This document shows, piece by piece, positions 17,581 to 26,988 of a stretch of 64,000 nt of DNA. The stretch covers positions 136,410-200,409 of the forward strand of contig CAYXGW010000001.1 in assembly GCA_964464595.1 (NCBI GenBank). The letters run 5' to 3'. A model generated the notes under the pieces. The model was given only the letters and a program-made list of their open reading frames with translations. It ran no database searches and was not told where the DNA came from. Both the position numbers and the translations under genes were made by a program. The DNA is from JADFJB01 sp964464595. Its GTDB lineage: Bacteria; Zhuqueibacterota; JdFR-76; DREG01. Each line of letters begins with the position of its first letter. Position 1 is the stretch's first letter.

Positions 17581-20232
17581 TTATTCGTCCCGCAGTGATT
17601 TAACCGGATTAACCATTGCAGCCCTGGTTGCCTGAGAGCTGATTGTCAGGAATGCGATTAACAGTGTAATTGTTGAGGCTAATAAAAATACTAGAATATT
17701 GATATCAATTTTGTAGGCAAAATTTTGCAGCCAATATTGCACCGAATAATAAGCAATCGGCCAGGCGACAAGATTAGAGAATACAACGAGTACGAGCATT
17801 TCTTTTGACAGTAAGGAGACGATTCCTGAAATGGATGATCCGAGGACTTTGCGGATACCAATCTCCTTAACACGCTTTTCTACCGAGACTGTTGTCAGGC
17901 CAAAAAGTCCCAGACAGGCAATCATGATGGCAAATAGTGAAATATAATTAATGATTGCGTTCCATTTTTCTTCCTGGGCATACTGAGCATTTATGATTTC
18001 ATCGAGAAATTTCATTTCAAAGGGATTTTGCGGCGCAACCGCTGCGTAGGTTGTTTTTAAGAAATCAACGATCGGACGGGTTTCGCCCGGGCCGATTCGT
18101 ACGACCACACGATTATAAAGAGGAGGCCAGTTCCAGGTGTTAACATTCGTAACCCCACTGCGAATCGCGCCAATATTTAGAGCCAAAATAAGGGGTTCGA
18201 TTTTATTGTGCATGGAGCTGAAGTGAAAATCCCGGACTACGCCGATAATTTGATGGCTTGCTGTAAATTGACTGCCTGGAATGGACTCGTTGAGTGGATC
18301 AGTCCAGCCAAAATGTTTGACTAAAGCTTCATTCACTAGAATAGCTTGTGATTTATCGGTTCCAAACTCTTCGGAAAAATCTCTTCCTTGCACGATTACC
18401 ATTCCCATAGTTTTGACAAAATCAGTGTCAACAAGGTTGAAAAATAAGTCTTCAGAGCTGCCATCAGCTTGTCCAAACATTAGTTTTGTCCATGGTGTAC
18501 CAAATTCATTCATAACCGCATCAACTCCGAGGATATTGCTGTTTTTGATTAGCTCCGACTTATAGCCCTGGAATAACTTACTCGAAACTGCAGCATTCGG
18601 CGGATTATTGAGTGAAATTTCCACAACCCGCTCCTTATCATAACCCAGGTTTTTTTCACGCATGAATTCAACTTGTTCGTGAATAACAAGAGTCACAATA
18701 ATCAAAAACACGGATAGAGCAAACTGCATCACCACCAGGCTCTTGCTTAAAGCACTTTTCTTTTTGGCTATTAAGTTGCCTTTTAAAACAAGCGCCGGCT
18801 GAAACCGGGAAAGAAAAATCGCAGGATAACTTCCCGCTGCCAAACCTACAAAAGTTACAAGTGCAATCAGAAAAGTCACAATGGTAAAATCGATGCTAAA
18901 TGGTATTTCTTTACCCGATAGCGTATTAAAAGTCGGCAGCATAATAGCGGCAAGCGCTAAACCCAAGATCATGGACAGAAAACTTATGGTCACAGCTTCG
19001 CCAATATATTGTGCAGTCAACTGCGATCTGAGCGCGCCCATTACCTTGCGAACCCCGATTTCTTTTGCCCGGCTGGCTGACTTGCCAACAGACAGGATGA
19101 TAAAATTGATACACGAGATTAACAGAACCAGAATGCCGAGTCCGGATAAGATGTATGAGTATTTCAGGTTGCCTATTTTTACAATCGTTTGCGGAATTTC
19201 TGAGTCCAGATAAATGTCTGCAAGGGGTTGAAGATAAAGCTCTATTTTTGTTTCGCCATCTCTACCTGCTCTCACTACCTCTTTGACAAAAGAAGGGAAT
19301 TTCGCTTCAAGGTCCGATGCTTTTGCAGTTTCAGCTAATTGCACATAAGTCTCCGCAAAAGCAGTACTGTATGATGTGAACTGTCCAGGAGTTATCCATC
19401 TCGACTTTTCAACATTGACGAGAAAATCAAATTCCAAGCTCGAACTTTGCCGCATATTATCAGCAATTGCCGTTACCACAAAGATATGATTTTCGTTCGC
19501 CATACTGAGAGTAAATGTTTCTCCGATTGGATCTTTATCACCAAAATATTTCGCTGCCATTTTCTCGGAGAGAACGATGGCATTCAAATCACTTAATGGA
19601 GCGTCTTTCCCCTTTATTATCGGAAAAGAGAACACATCAAAAAATGAAGCGTCTACAAATACAACGGTTTCGCTGAAAATATTTTCACCCCTTTTAATGA
19701 CAGTGGTGTTGCTTGAAATTCTGATGGCATTTTTAATTTCCGGGTAATGTCGTTTCAAATCGGGCGCCAGGGGCAAAGCTGTGGTGGAGGATTTTCGAAT
19801 ATTGCCGCCTGGGTCCTGAATTTTTTGATTAATCCGAAAGATTGTATCCGAATTCTTGTGGAACTTGTTAGTTGAAAATTCAATTCGAATAAACATAAAG
19901 ATGAGTATACTGACTGCGATTGCAACCGATAATCCGAAAATGTTAATAAAGGAATAGGTCTTTTGTCTGAAGAGATTTCTAAATGAAACCAGCAGGTAAT
20001 TTTTAAGCATGATTAAACTCCAATAAATTGAATCTATAAGAAAGGGTGGCATGGATAGTGCCGTTTGCAGCCAATACCAACAATTTGCATACAGGCGTCC
20101 CTTCTCGTTTGCCAGGTACTGAAATTGCTCTGCAAAATCACCAAGCGCTGAATACCTTGTGAAAGGATGGACGACCCGGGCCAACAGCCGTTCTGCCGTT
20201 TTTGGTGGTTTGGGCTTTTTGAAAAACCTCAT
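17581..20232 (-). CDS. MacB/FtsX-type ABC permease with N-terminal prefix domain (1)
   Basis: 883 residues with the same architecture as the next gene: prefix RYSALGDFAEQFQYL, first FtsX signature IGVRKVMGALRSQL, and C-terminal IGIRKVLGSSISGIVSL. The two are paralogues made by tandem duplication and have since diverged strongly. The start overlaps the PadR stop (ATGA), so translation is coupled and PadR probably controls the whole operon. No nucleotide-binding subunit is present in the window. Confidence 0.92.
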   Translation of the reverse strand: MRFFKKPKPPKTAERLLARVVHPFTRYSALGDFAEQFQYLANEKGRLYANCWYWLQTALSMPPFLIDSIYWSLIMLKNYLLVSFRNLFRQKTYSFINIFGLSVAIAVSILIFMFIRIEFSTNKFHKNSDTIFRINQKIQDPGGNIRKSSTTALPLAPDLKRHYPEIKNAIRISSNTTVIKRGENIFSETVVFVDASFFDVFSFPIIKGKDAPLSDLNAIVLSEKMAAKYFGDKDPIGETFTLSMANENHIFVVTAIADNMRQSSSLEFDFLVNVEKSRWITPGQFTSYSTAFAETYVQLAETAKASDLEAKFPSFVKEVVRAGRDGETKIELYLQPLADIYLDSEIPQTIVKIGNLKYSYILSGLGILVLLISCINFIILSVGKSASRAKEIGVRKVMGALRSQLTAQYIGEAVTISFLSMILGLALAAIMLPTFNTLSGKEIPFSIDFTIVTFLIALVTFVGLAAGSYPAIFLSRFQPALVLKGNLIAKKKSALSKSLVVMQFALSVFLIIVTLVIHEQVEFMREKNLGYDKERVVEISLNNPPNAAVSSKLFQGYKSELIKNSNILGVDAVMNEFGTPWTKLMFGQADGSSEDLFFNLVDTDFVKTMGMVIVQGRDFSEEFGTDKSQAILVNEALVKHFGWTDPLNESIPGSQFTASHQIIGVVRDFHFSSMHNKIEPLILALNIGAIRSGVTNVNTWNWPPLYNRVVVRIGPGETRPIVDFLKTTYAAVAPQNPFEMKFLDEIINAQYAQEEKWNAIINYISLFAIMIACLGLFGLTTVSVEKRVKEIGIRKVLGSSISGIVSLLSKEMLVLVVFSNLVAWPIAYYSVQYWLQNFAYKIDINILVFLLASTITLLIAFLTISSQATRAAMVNPVKSLRDE

Positions 20233-20558
20233 TTAACCGATCTCGATTCCAATGATGGAATACCGATCCAAATAGCTTCATGCACTTGTTGAATCTTAAG
20301 TAAAGCTCCTCTTCCCTCTTTTGTAAGCTCATAATAAATTTTCCGCCGGCCTCCTCGTTCCGGAGTTGGTTCGCCTTCAATCGACAAGACCAGGTGCTTT
20401 TTAAGCAGCCGGTTTAAAGGCGCATAAATAGCGCCGAACGACCAAGTGCGTCCGGTCACTTTTGCCACTTGTCCCCGGATGGACATCCCATAGGCATTTT
20501 TCTGGAGTTTCCAGATCGATAATAATATAATCTCTTCTGACCTTGAAAGCAGTTTCAT
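20229..20558 (-). CDS. PadR-family transcriptional regulator
   Basis: 109 residues forming a winged helix: LLSIWKLQKNAYGMSIR, then a recognition region TWSFGAIYAPLNRLLKKHLV and the wing GRRKIYYELTKEGRG. PadR proteins repress detoxification and membrane-stress genes and lose DNA binding on ligand contact. It is the first gene of a three-gene operon with the two permeases. Its operator is likely in the AT-rich stretch upstream (20559-20620), although I could not pin down a palindrome. Confidence 0.93.
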   Translation of the reverse strand: MKLLSRSEEIILLSIWKLQKNAYGMSIRGQVAKVTGRTWSFGAIYAPLNRLLKKHLVLSIEGEPTPERGGRRKIYYELTKEGRGALLKIQQVHEAIWIGIPSLESRSVK

Positions 20559-20627
20559 TGTTTACTCCTTGAATAAATAATGAGTGGTCGACATAATTAA
20601 TCTTAATGAAATATTCAAAATTTACAG

Positions 20628-20712
20628 CCTTCGACGAGTTTATCCTGAGCTAGTCGAAGGGCTCAGGCCGCTGGATTCAAGCCATGGTGAGCGGAGTCGA
20701 ACCATGAATTTG
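20628..20712 (+). repeat. Dispersed repeat, inverted partner at 58759-58836
   Basis: The segment contains CCTGAGCTAGTCGAAGGGCT and ATGGTGAGCGGAGTCGAACC. The reverse complement of 58759-58836 carries the same blocks in the same order. Sequences of this kind are common intergenic repeats. Confidence 0.65.
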
Positions 20713-20858
20713 TTTATGTCGACTCACGTTAAATAATCATTAGTATTCGAAAATAGAGAAAATATGTTTCGTTTTCAATTTAATTTTCTCCATTTGTGAA
20801 TAGAAATATTAAGCGAAGTTGTATTAATTAACCTTATCTATTCATAAACCTCATCACT

Positions 20859-20955
20859 GTCATCCAGGATGGATCTATTTAGACCCTTATTCTATATTTG
20901 CTTTTGAGTTTTTTTGATCATATCAAACAAGATCCCATCGCGCGATGGGATGACA
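20859..20955. repeat. Palindromic intergenic element
   Basis: GTCATCC..GGATGGATCT at the left is mirrored by AGATCCCATCGCGCGATGGGATGAC at the right; the core CATCGCGCGATG is itself palindromic. No gene is nearby. Confidence 0.6.
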
Positions 20956-21240
20956 GCAAAGAGGGATTTATGCTTAAAGTTGCAATTCATAAATTATCCA
21001 GGTTAATTGGCAAAATATAAAATGCCTTTATGATTCTTTAGTTCATCTCTTCGAATTTCCCCAGCCATTTTGATTATCAAATTTATTAGTCTTATTACTT
21101 TTAATTTGGCTTCCCATAAAAATTAATTCAATATTAACTCATATTTCTCACTTCAATTGAGGCCAATTCCCGGTGCCCATTTATTCTATATACAGAAATC
21201 CGTTTAGTCTGATTTCGTCAGAAATCGCGTGAAACTAATC

Positions 21241-21500
21241 ATTTCACCCCGAAGGGGTTCGGCACTGTGAGGAGGCTTGATGGGCTATAAATATTTCACT
21301 CCTATCGGAGTTAACCCGGTTGTCACGGGCACTATCTTAACATGAACCATTTGTAATTTGTGAAAGTTATCAGCCATCCGGATTTTCCTTACCTATGGCT
21401 CTTGTCATACCTGAAGATGAGCTCTGTCTCAATCCCGGAGGGATGTCATGTTTATAGCCAATTGGGTTCAAAAAACATGCTAACCCCATCGGGGTGATAT
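21241..21500. repeat. Cluster of four short palindromes in a gene-free kilobase
   Basis: Four short hairpins occur: ACCCCGAAGGGGT, ACTCCTATCGGAGT, ATCCCGGAGGGAT and ACCCCATCGGGGT. They sit in similar flanks (TTTCA.. before, TTATAG or GATAT after). This is a degenerate repeat family rather than a CRISPR array, because spacing and arms vary. The whole span 20559-21654 holds no gene I can support. Confidence 0.6.
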
Positions 21501-21654
21501 TGCATTTTCATTTCAGCATGAAAATCATCCTTCTGTGGGAGATGTTGAAAACGAAGTGAGAATGTCAATATTAACATTATAAATCACAACACAATTCCGC
21601 TTGCCTCTCGGTCAATATTGTCCGATATTTTATCATGACTGGAATGAGATCACC

Positions 21655-22092
21655 ATGCAAAGCTTTATTTATCCCGCCAAACTGACACCGGAAACAGAAG
21701 ATGGAGGATATGTTGTTACGTTTCGAGACCTGCCGGAGGCCATTACCCAGGGAGAAGATATCGATGACGCTTTATTGGAAGCGGTTGATTGCCTTGAGGA
21801 AGCCATTGCCAACCGGATTGCAAGCGATCTTCCCATACCCGGTTCTTCTCAGCCGAAAAAAGGAGAATATACTATATTACTTCCGGTCCAACTTTCCGCA
21901 AAAGCAGCACTGTACCTTGCTATAAGAGATGCAAAAATCACTAAAGTTGAGCTTGCCAAGCGCATGAATTGTGATGAAAAAGAAGTAAGAAGGCTTCTTA
22001 ATCCTAAGCATCCTTCAAAGTTACCCAGGATAGAACAAGCCCTAGCTACCCTGGGTAAACAATTAGTCGTTGGACTTTACGAAGCTGCATAG
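21655..22092 (+). CDS. hicB: HicB-family antitoxin-like protein
   Basis: I take ATG 21655, where the HicB fold begins (MQSFIYPAKLTPETEDGGYV, then TFRDLPEAITQGED). The 145-residue protein has the partial RNase H-like HicB domain and then a C-terminal helix-turn-helix (KVELAKRMNCDEKEVRRLL). In type II systems HicB neutralises the mRNA-cleaving HicA toxin and represses the operon. I find no hicA on either side, so this is an orphan antitoxin or a solitary regulator. A terminator-like hairpin follows at 22182. Confidence 0.85.
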   Translation: MQSFIYPAKLTPETEDGGYVVTFRDLPEAITQGEDIDDALLEAVDCLEEAIANRIASDLPIPGSSQPKKGEYTILLPVQLSAKAALYLAIRDAKITKVELAKRMNCDEKEVRRLLNPKHPSKLPRIEQALATLGKQLVVGLYEAA

Positions 22093-22181
22093 AGGCACTT
22101 AATGACTGGTTTTGTATTATTACTATTTTGTTGGAGTTGAAGGATTGGACGAAGAAATCTTTTCAACAACCGCCCCTGAAT

Positions 22182-22210
22182 AAAGCACGCTATTGTGTGC
22201 TTTACTTTTT
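22182..22210 (+). terminator. Rho-independent terminator candidate
   Basis: AAAGCAC (22182-22188) pairs with GTGCTTT (22197-22203) and is followed by ACTTTTT. It lies about 90 bp after the hicB-like stop. The stem is short, so confidence is moderate. Confidence 0.55.
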
Positions 22211-22322
22211 GTGTGTGAGAGGCGCACTCCGGTTGTCTTCAGCCGGAGCCGCCTACTCGATTATGCCCATTTTTTTTAATTCGATAATTACTGGATCGAT
22301 CTCATAATAGTGATCACCGAAA

Positions 22323-23405
22323 TCATAATTTTCGAAGGTTATCAATTCCAACTGCTTGTAAAAATTCTGCGTCCGCACTATCATGAGGATAAATAAATGT
22401 TGTACTTATATTATATTTATTGCACCTATCTGAAGCTTCTATTAATATTGTCATTTGGGATTGCGTTAAATTTTGTCCTAGGTTAGAAATTTTCATTCCC
22501 GATTCTCTAATGCGTTTCAAAGATTGATGAATTTGAACGGATTTTGAAATTATTGTTCTCAAGTAGTGCGTAGCATGCGCAAAGTCATAATTATTCGGTG
22601 ATTCCGTAGCTAAGATATCTGTATTTTCTATACACCATCTTTTCCTATTTATAATTCGCCTTGCCGGGAAACGTCTTCCATCATATATCAGTTCTCTCCA
22701 AATATTTTCTATCGAAGTCCATAGATCAACCGTTTCATCATTAAGTTGAGTATGATCTTCGTTTAACTTAATCAATTCCAATAGATGAGATATTTTTTTC
22801 TCCTTTTTCTGAATGAGCGGTCTCAGGATATAGGATAATGGAGGAATACCAGAAGAGTACATTTCTAACAATACATCGTACGGGATTATGCTGCAACCTG
22901 GTGGGACAAGTTTGTTTAACTCTTCTAAGAAATTAGGTGTTCTAGTTTTTGAATATAGCTCTTCCGAGAGGCCTGCAATAATGAAGACATAACTATTATT
23001 CCCAATAATTAAATTTTGTTGTGGATTTGTATATAATTCGGAATTATTGATAACTGAAAAGTTATATGACTGACTTACGGCTGTAGCAGCATCTCGTGAT
23101 AGAATAATTAGATCTTTTCTGGGTGTTGTAATTAGTTTGGTACTCGGACGCTTTAATTCGATTACCCCATGAGAATATAGTTGATTTCTTTTCTTAGGAT
23201 AAAAAATAAAGTCAGGTTCACTTATTCCGGGTCGGCCTAAAGGGACAATATCGGTCGGTTCTATTTGTAAAGGAAGGGAACGTGAGAAGATATATGGATG
23301 AGTGGTAAATAGTTGTTGAAACTGGTTCTCTTTTGCCTTTTTGGTAAGTAGACTTTCAAAATATTGTCTTGCCTCATGAAGTTCTGATACTGTAGGCTTT
23401 TTCAT
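22323..23405 (-). CDS. Shedu-like (DUF4263-type) nuclease, possibly frameshifted near its end
   Basis: 360 residues as read. The N-terminal half has FQQLFTTHPYIF, then EPDFIFYPKK, then GVIELKRPS, the E-x-D...ELK pattern of PD-(D/E)XK nucleases as in Shedu defence proteins. The C-terminal half is unassigned. After DAEF a T5 run (22360-22364) precedes the end. Removing one T would extend the protein in the next frame for about 33 further residues (including ENYDFGDHYYEIDP) to a stop at 22253. The intact protein may therefore be about 390 residues. It is the last minus-strand gene of the cassette-like array. The defence role is inferred from family resemblance. Confidence 0.65.
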   Translation of the reverse strand: MKKPTVSELHEARQYFESLLTKKAKENQFQQLFTTHPYIFSRSLPLQIEPTDIVPLGRPGISEPDFIFYPKKRNQLYSHGVIELKRPSTKLITTPRKDLIILSRDAATAVSQSYNFSVINNSELYTNPQQNLIIGNNSYVFIIAGLSEELYSKTRTPNFLEELNKLVPPGCSIIPYDVLLEMYSSGIPPLSYILRPLIQKKEKKISHLLELIKLNEDHTQLNDETVDLWTSIENIWRELIYDGRRFPARRIINRKRWCIENTDILATESPNNYDFAHATHYLRTIISKSVQIHQSLKRIRESGMKISNLGQNLTQSQMTILIEASDRCNKYNISTTFIYPHDSADAEFLQAVGIDNLRKL

Positions 23406-23532
23406 TCGATTTTAATTGGGCATAACATTTGTGTATAAACAATTGTATATATCCACCCGCTTTGGCGGTTTAAACACAATTGTGTTTATTCTTTCTATAC
23501 AGATAACAAGTAATTCTGTTATCCTATCCTAA
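23406..23532 (-). other. attC-like recombination-site candidate between two cassette genes
   Basis: Read on the minus strand, GGATAAC follows the upstream gene's stop and GTTATGC lies about 20 nt before the next ATG. Between them are the perfect palindrome AAACACAATTGTGTTT and the hairpin ACCGCC/GCGGGT. The arms next to the boxes pair poorly, so this is a weaker candidate than the others. Confidence 0.4.
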
Positions 23533-24348
23533 CTAAAAACCGTTCCGTTTACAATATTTTGCTAAATCTTCTATGTCTCTAACAAACTCTGGAAACAATT
23601 TAAATACAATGAAAGCCTGTTCTCGACTTAATTTTGGTGGTTTATCTTGGGGATGTCCCAAATCATTCCGTTGTCTACGAATTAAATCATATAGAGAAGT
23701 AAGAGTCATGTCGATCGATTCCGGTAGTTTTTCCCTTCTAACAACCGAAGGTAAATCTTGATATCTTTGAACGACCCAACGATGCTTGGTTTTAACTGAA
23801 AGTCCACCATCTAGCTTCTTTATGTCATTAGAGTTCTTTAATGAAGATTGAATTGCATTACATAGATTAAGAAATACACTTTCTGCTGCTACTCCCAATA
23901 ATAATACTGATGCTACATGACATCCAGAATTGAAGCATCTAAGCGATTCTTCAATATAAGTTATAGCAACTTTTGTTAAAACAGAACCTTTAACTGATTT
24001 GATTTCATCTAAATATCCAGTTGGATCATGTGGTACAAATCGTTCAGTTTTTAAAACCATTTCTCCGTAATCTGTTATTCTAAAAAAGGGTAGATTTGGA
24101 TTAGCTGAATCGCAACCCACTGTTAATACACCCTGAATTATTAATTGCCACATTACCTCGTTTGCTAATACTACGAAACGCCATCTTAAATCTTGATGCT
24201 CAAACTCGACATAAGGTGAGTCATGTTGCGCCCAATCGTAGTCGAATCGGCTCCAGGTAGTGTCGTGCTTCAGTCGGTCAAATATAATTTGCCGTACCAA
24301 CTCAAGGTTATTAAAATCGGATTCTCTAAAGATTGTTTTTGCTGGCAT
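23533..24348 (-). CDS. HEPN-like protein, 271 aa
   Basis: Residues about 130-255 are helical and carry RRQRNDLGHP, the RxxxxH motif of HEPN domains, many of which are RNases in toxin and phage-defence systems. The N-terminal half (VEFEHQDLRWRFVVLANEVM, then FRITDYGEMVL) is unassigned and may be a winged-helix-like module. Start ATG 24348 lies about 40 bp after the recurring array element. The next gene downstream is a Shedu-like nuclease, making a small defence-type pair, but the gap between them carries its own site, so they are probably independent cassettes. Confidence 0.65.
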   Translation of the reverse strand: MPAKTIFRESDFNNLELVRQIIFDRLKHDTTWSRFDYDWAQHDSPYVEFEHQDLRWRFVVLANEVMWQLIIQGVLTVGCDSANPNLPFFRITDYGEMVLKTERFVPHDPTGYLDEIKSVKGSVLTKVAITYIEESLRCFNSGCHVASVLLLGVAAESVFLNLCNAIQSSLKNSNDIKKLDGGLSVKTKHRWVVQRYQDLPSVVRREKLPESIDMTLTSLYDLIRRQRNDLGHPQDKPPKLSREQAFIVFKLFPEFVRDIEDLAKYCKRNGF

Positions 24349-24384
24349 TTCTATTTCTATGTCAGTTGACCATTTTCAGATTAC

Positions 24385-24505
24385 AGATAACTTACTAATA
24401 AGTAGAAAACTTTCCGTCATAACACGTTATAGAATAAAAAATAGCTCGGCTAACCCATTCTTGCAAATTCATTTTATCATTTGCACAAAAAACCCTGCGC
24501 GCCCG
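24385..24505 (-). repeat. Recurring array element, copy A
   Basis: This is one of seven longer copies of a ~70-115-bp element. On the minus strand it starts near GATAAAATGAATT, passes GGTTAGCCGAGCTATTTTTT and TATTCTATAA, and ends in CACTTATT..TAA with a GTTA-box (GTTATCT). It lies between the HEPN gene and the truncated oxygenase copy. Confidence 0.8.
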
Positions 24506-24514
24506 CTTTGAAGC

Positions 24515-24664
24515 TTATCCAAGTCGCCCGAAAAACGTCATACGTGCCGATTCCGAAAGCGATATACCGGGCCGGGTGTTGTATGCAAGTACCACCAGCA
24601 TTCGGGTACGGAACCCTTTCACCGGCGTAACAAGGTGCATCGAATTACGCCCTAAAATAATCTT
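24515..24664 (-). pseudogene. 3' fragment of a 2OG-Fe(II) oxygenase gene (duplicate of 26989-27774)
   Basis: About 47 C-terminal codons are present. They match the intact gene at 26989, including TPVKGFRTRMLVVLAYN and the end MTFFGRLG, but SMHRV has become SMHLV. Its downstream flank also begins with the same element family as the intact copy. It therefore represents a duplicated gene end left beside inserted cargo. Confidence 0.85.
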
Positions 24665-24665
24665 G

Positions 24666-25751
24666 TTAGGTGTATAATATTTTATGTTCTTTTGCACTAT
24701 AAATATATGCAAAATCATTTTTCTGCTTTTTTATTCTTTTAACATTTCTTTTCTTAACTAGACAATGACTAATTTCTATTAAACCTGATAAAGATCCAAA
24801 AAAAAGAAGTATTGGAGTAAATGGACTTACAATAGTTCCTAATGCTGTTGACCAAAATGATGGAGATTTGATATTAATTATTGTTTTAGATATACTTAAT
24901 ACTTTCTCAAGTTTTGAGTCAGACATCAATTTATCCAATCCAATAATATTTTTCTTAAGTTTTTCTTGGAATTTTAACAAATTATACTTTAAATGAGAAT
25001 AATCATTAGAGTCCTTTATTAAGTCATAAAAATCATCCATGACCACACGAAAATTAAGTAATTCATCCTTTCTTTTATTTTTAAAATCAAGTATATCTCC
25101 TAATTTAGAATCCTCTCTTGGGCTTGGAAGTGCATTTATAAATTTTATGTTTAAGCAATTATATACCTTTTCGTTAGAAATGGGATCAAAGATTAATTTC
25201 TCATATTCAGAGTAATCCGAGCCAGGAATTGTTACATTTTTATCTACAAAAGATATATATTTTGCCAGCAATGCCATATAAAGTAAAGCCGTATTTTCTT
25301 CAAAAAGATACCATTCATGATTATCTCCGGAATTTACTTTAGCTAAATTCTTTTGCGATAAATAGTTAAATATAAACGAAGATACTTTATGGTTATGAAT
25401 TTTTACAAATTTATAAGTTTTATTATTTGATATTAAGTTTTGAAAAAAAGAACCTGAAAAAATTGATTTAAATTCTTTTTCTAATTCTGAAGCTGGTTTC
25501 ATCATTTCATTACCCAAAATCAATGCTTCTGGATTAATAAATCTAAATACTCCATTATCCTTTAATAATTTCATATCTTCTGATAGCGTTATTAGCGGTT
25601 CTTTTGAAAAAACACCACGTGGTACAATTGAAGCAACTTCGTCCCAATAAAGCAATGCTTTCCTGATCCAAGAACCATCAGGAATTGAAATTGTAGGATA
25701 ATAAAGTAAAGTACGTTTTATTCGTTCATCATCATTATTAATTTCTTCCAT
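24666..25751 (-). CDS. DUF6236-like hypothetical protein
   Basis: 361 residues. The N-terminus (LYYPTISIPDGSWIRKALLYWDEVASIVP) follows the pattern of DUF6236-type proteins, whose function is unknown. The middle is K/N/D-rich. A hydrophobic stretch (about 305-330, GTIVSPFTPILLFFGSLSGL) may be a membrane hairpin. AAAGGAATT upstream is a plausible ribosome site. The stop codon overlaps an ACCTAAC box that leads directly into the truncated oxygenase fragment. Base composition is very AT-rich, unlike the oxygenase copies on both sides, which supports separate origin. Confidence 0.6.
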   Translation of the reverse strand: MEEINNDDERIKRTLLYYPTISIPDGSWIRKALLYWDEVASIVPRGVFSKEPLITLSEDMKLLKDNGVFRFINPEALILGNEMMKPASELEKEFKSIFSGSFFQNLISNNKTYKFVKIHNHKVSSFIFNYLSQKNLAKVNSGDNHEWYLFEENTALLYMALLAKYISFVDKNVTIPGSDYSEYEKLIFDPISNEKVYNCLNIKFINALPSPREDSKLGDILDFKNKRKDELLNFRVVMDDFYDLIKDSNDYSHLKYNLLKFQEKLKKNIIGLDKLMSDSKLEKVLSISKTIINIKSPSFWSTALGTIVSPFTPILLFFGSLSGLIEISHCLVKKRNVKRIKKQKNDFAYIYSAKEHKILYT

Positions 25752-25785
25752 TTTTAAATTCCTTTAAAACAAGTATTTTATTTGC

Positions 25786-25905
25786 GTATAACTTAACAAT
25801 AAGTGGAAAACTTTCCGCCACAACACACTATAGAATAAAAAATAACTCTGCTAACCCATTCTTGCCAATTCATTTTATCATTTTCCAAAAAAACCCTCGC
25901 GCGCA
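25786..25905 (-). repeat. Recurring array element, copy B
   Basis: On the minus strand it runs from GGGTTTTTTTGG through GATAAAATGAATTGG to CCACTTATTGTTAAGTTATAC, ending 35 bp before the next start codon. A further 45-bp segment to its right (25930-25977) recurs at 22104-22152. Confidence 0.8.
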
Positions 25906-26011
25906 TTAGTGCTGCTGCTCAATGTTCGCTTTTGTATTATTTCTATTTTAGTTGGAGTTGAAGGATTGGACGGAATAGTTGCGTGCCACTCCCGACTAGG
26001 GGGTACATGAA

Positions 26012-26809
26012 TTAAAAAAAGCTGCTATTTATTGTGCAATCTAAATTTATTATTTCAGCATGTCTAATATTTAAAATGTCAAAAGGCATTTCCTTATATT
26101 CATATACAATTCCAATAAATTCAAAAGTGTCAATACTTGTTTGATCATATTTAAATACAGGAGAGCCGCTTAATCCTCCAAGATCATCTGTTCTTGTAGT
26201 ATCAAAATCAATATTCCGTTTATTATAAACCCAATATTCTCTATCGAATTGACATGTAACTCTGCTTTCAAATGTATGAGTTACGGGAATCGGACCTATA
26301 CTTAAAGATGCCATTGAAAAATAAAAGGGAGAAACTTCTTTTCTGAATATCTTTGGAAAACCACCCAAAATAACAAGATCATTTTTCTTAATTTTTGTAG
26401 GCGGCCATGAGCTTGGATTTATAAACTCACTACCGATATTTTTTTCATATTGAATTTTATTTAATTCATATCCTTCAAGGCTAAATATTGCAATATCAAA
26501 TTTTTTGCTTCTATCAATTAAGGACTTATATGGATCAATTTGTAGATTTCCAAATGCGAATAAACATTCTTTACCTGCATTAATTATTTTATCATATTTT
26601 CTTAAAACATGATCACAAGTAATTCCAATATAAGTATTTTTTAATTTTATTAATGAACCAGTTCCATTGAAGAATTCTGATTTTTTAAAATCGTTTGGAT
26701 TCTCAATTATGTTTACTGAGATTGAAAACAATAATGGATATTTTGAGAGTTGATTACCTAATGGTCCCTTAGCAATCTCTATTAATTCTTTTTTAGTATA
26801 TTTTGCCAT
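26012..26809 (-). CDS. Cytoplasmic trypsin-like serine protease
   Basis: 265 residues with a complete trypsin-type triad: His in YIGITCDHVLRKYD (about 69), Asp in KFDIAIFSLEG (about 108), and Ser in DLGGLSGSPVF (about 217). There is no signal peptide. Trypsin-like domains without secretion signals occur in prokaryotic conflict systems as effectors, and that role is only a suggestion here. It stands alone between two array elements, with the start 26 bp after element C. Confidence 0.75.
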   Translation of the reverse strand: MAKYTKKELIEIAKGPLGNQLSKYPLLFSISVNIIENPNDFKKSEFFNGTGSLIKLKNTYIGITCDHVLRKYDKIINAGKECLFAFGNLQIDPYKSLIDRSKKFDIAIFSLEGYELNKIQYEKNIGSEFINPSSWPPTKIKKNDLVILGGFPKIFRKEVSPFYFSMASLSIGPIPVTHTFESRVTCQFDREYWVYNKRNIDFDTTRTDDLGGLSGSPVFKYDQTSIDTFEFIGIVYEYKEMPFDILNIRHAEIINLDCTINSSFF

Positions 26810-26834
26810 TAGAAATTATATGAAATTCATATAA

Positions 26835-26935
26835 GCATAACTTAGTAATAAGTGAAAAACTTTCCGCCATAACAAATTATAAAATAAAAAATAGCTCGGC
26901 TAAACCATTCTTGCCAATTCATTTTATCATTCAGT
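26835..26935 (-). repeat. Recurring array element, copy C
   Basis: The minus strand carries GATAAAATGAATTGGCAAG, then TTTAGCCGAGCTATTTTTTA, and ends CACTTATTACTAAGTTATGC. It lies just downstream of the intact oxygenase gene, matching copy A beside the truncated oxygenase. Confidence 0.8.
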
Positions 26936-26988
26936 AAATCCTCCCTTTGCGGGTCCGTTTTTGGCCAATAGCCAACAATGTCGCAAGC

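Noticed and set aside
21241..21500. Palindrome cluster as a CRISPR or riboswitch
   Set aside because: The hairpins differ in sequence and spacing and no downstream gene is positioned for riboswitch control.
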